From: Corallococcus sp. CAG:1435
GTDB taxonomy: Bacteria; Bacillota; Clostridia; Christensenellales; CAG-314
DNA: 5,297 nucleotides
Assembly: GCA_000433775.1 (NCBI GenBank)
Contig: HF998482.1
Coordinates: forward strand, 33,913 to 39,209
Direction: 5' to 3'
Shown one piece after another: positions 5,106 to 5,297 of this stretch. A program made the translations under genes and the position numbers. The first letter of the stretch is position 1. Every line of letters begins with the position of its first letter. The notes under the pieces are model-generated. The model did no database searches. It saw only the letters and a list, made by a program, of their open reading frames with translations, and was not told the origin of the DNA.

Positions 5106-5133
5106 AAAAAACACGGCATATCAGTGCCTGTTT
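5106..5133 (-). terminator. Probable intrinsic terminator of murA
   Basis: Starting within the murA stop codon, AAACA-GGCA, a 6-nt loop (CTGATA), then TGCC-TGTTT forms a 9-bp stem with one bulged G. The bulge lies between TGCC and TGT. The 3' arm merges into TTTTTT. The stem is short at its GC core and bulged, so termination may be partial, letting some murA transcripts read into ftsQ. Confidence 0.55.
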
Positions 5134-5297
5134 ACTGCAAATATTCTATTTTCCCTCCCAGCGAAACGAGATTTTCCCGAAAGCAGGAATAACCTCTGAA
5201 AATATGCTGAGCCTGTGAAACACGGCTTGTTCCTTCCGCCCCCAAAGCAGCCACAACCAATGCCGCTCCGCCACGCAAGTCGGCGGCGGACACATCG
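5132..5297 (-). CDS. murA: UDP-N-acetylglucosamine 1-carboxyvinyltransferase, C-terminal end (5' part outside window)
   Basis: MurA transfers enolpyruvate from phosphoenolpyruvate to UDP-GlcNAc, the first committed cytosolic step of peptidoglycan synthesis. Only the last 54 residues are present, running off the window edge. They match the end of the family: ADLRGGAAL (5-13 of the fragment), where the arginine corresponds to the conserved substrate-binding Arg near position 397 of the E. coli enzyme; then AALGAEGTS (16-24); then HIFRGY (31-36) and a final LGGKI (46-50). The usual motif is HIDRGY; here Asp is replaced by Phe. The gene's position just before ftsQ fits the dcw cluster. The catalytic Cys loop lies outside the window, so activity cannot be judged. 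MurA and its paralogue MurZ cannot be told apart from this part. Confidence 0.87.
   Translation of the reverse strand, partial: DVSAADLRGGAALVVAALGAEGTSRVSQAQHIFRGYSCFRENLVSLGGKIEYLQ

Noticed and set aside
4895..5119. Minus-strand ORF of 74 codons between murA and ftsQ
   Set aside because: It runs through the long inverted repeat, the ftsQ promoter and the leader hairpin, and has no ribosome binding site.

Overview
All supported genes in this window lie on the minus strand, so transcription runs from high to low coordinates. In that order they are: the 3' end of murA (peptidoglycan precursor synthesis), ftsQ/divIB, ftsA, ftsZ, an unnamed 60-residue protein, and acpP (acyl carrier protein). 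The order murA-ftsQ-ftsA-ftsZ is a piece of the division and cell-wall (dcw) cluster. Moderate-to-low GC, strong AGGAGG-type Shine-Dalgarno sites, near-consensus sigma-A/sigma-70 promoters and this gene order suggest a Bacillota lineage, probably Clostridia-like. That placement is an inference; nothing here fixes genus or family.

Region 4885-5297 holds the end of murA, a bulged intrinsic terminator right after its stop, a long imperfect inverted repeat, and a perfect-consensus promoter (TTGACA, 17 bp, TATAAT) driving the ftsQ-ftsA-ftsZ operon. The operon leader is about 50 nt and carries a 7-bp hairpin just upstream of the ftsQ ribosome binding site. Region 1671-4884 is the operon itself: short gaps of 14 bp (ftsQ-ftsA) and 27 bp (ftsA-ftsZ), ending in a 10-bp-stem terminator directly after ftsZ. 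FtsQ is a bitopic divisome protein, FtsA is the actin-like membrane tether, and FtsZ is the tubulin-like GTPase that forms the division ring.

Region 926-1233 is a self-contained small unit: a tentative promoter, a strong ribosome binding site, a 60-codon gene with a basic N-terminus and an acidic C-terminus ending in QDADDL, and an intrinsic terminator. I do not know its function. Region 1-325 is a complete acpP transcription unit with a near-consensus promoter, an operator-like palindrome over its -10 element and start site, a strong ribosome binding site, and a terminator hairpin cut by the window edge.

Two stretches have no convincing gene: 326-925 (about 600 bp, with unusually long stop-free frames on both strands but no start signals) and 1234-1670 (about 440 bp, AT-rich with several hairpins). 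I see no mobile element, CRISPR array, tRNA or rRNA. The core genes are ordinary. The least explained items are the 60-residue protein, the stop-poor intergenic region, the acpP palindrome, and a non-standard phosphate-binding loop in FtsA.
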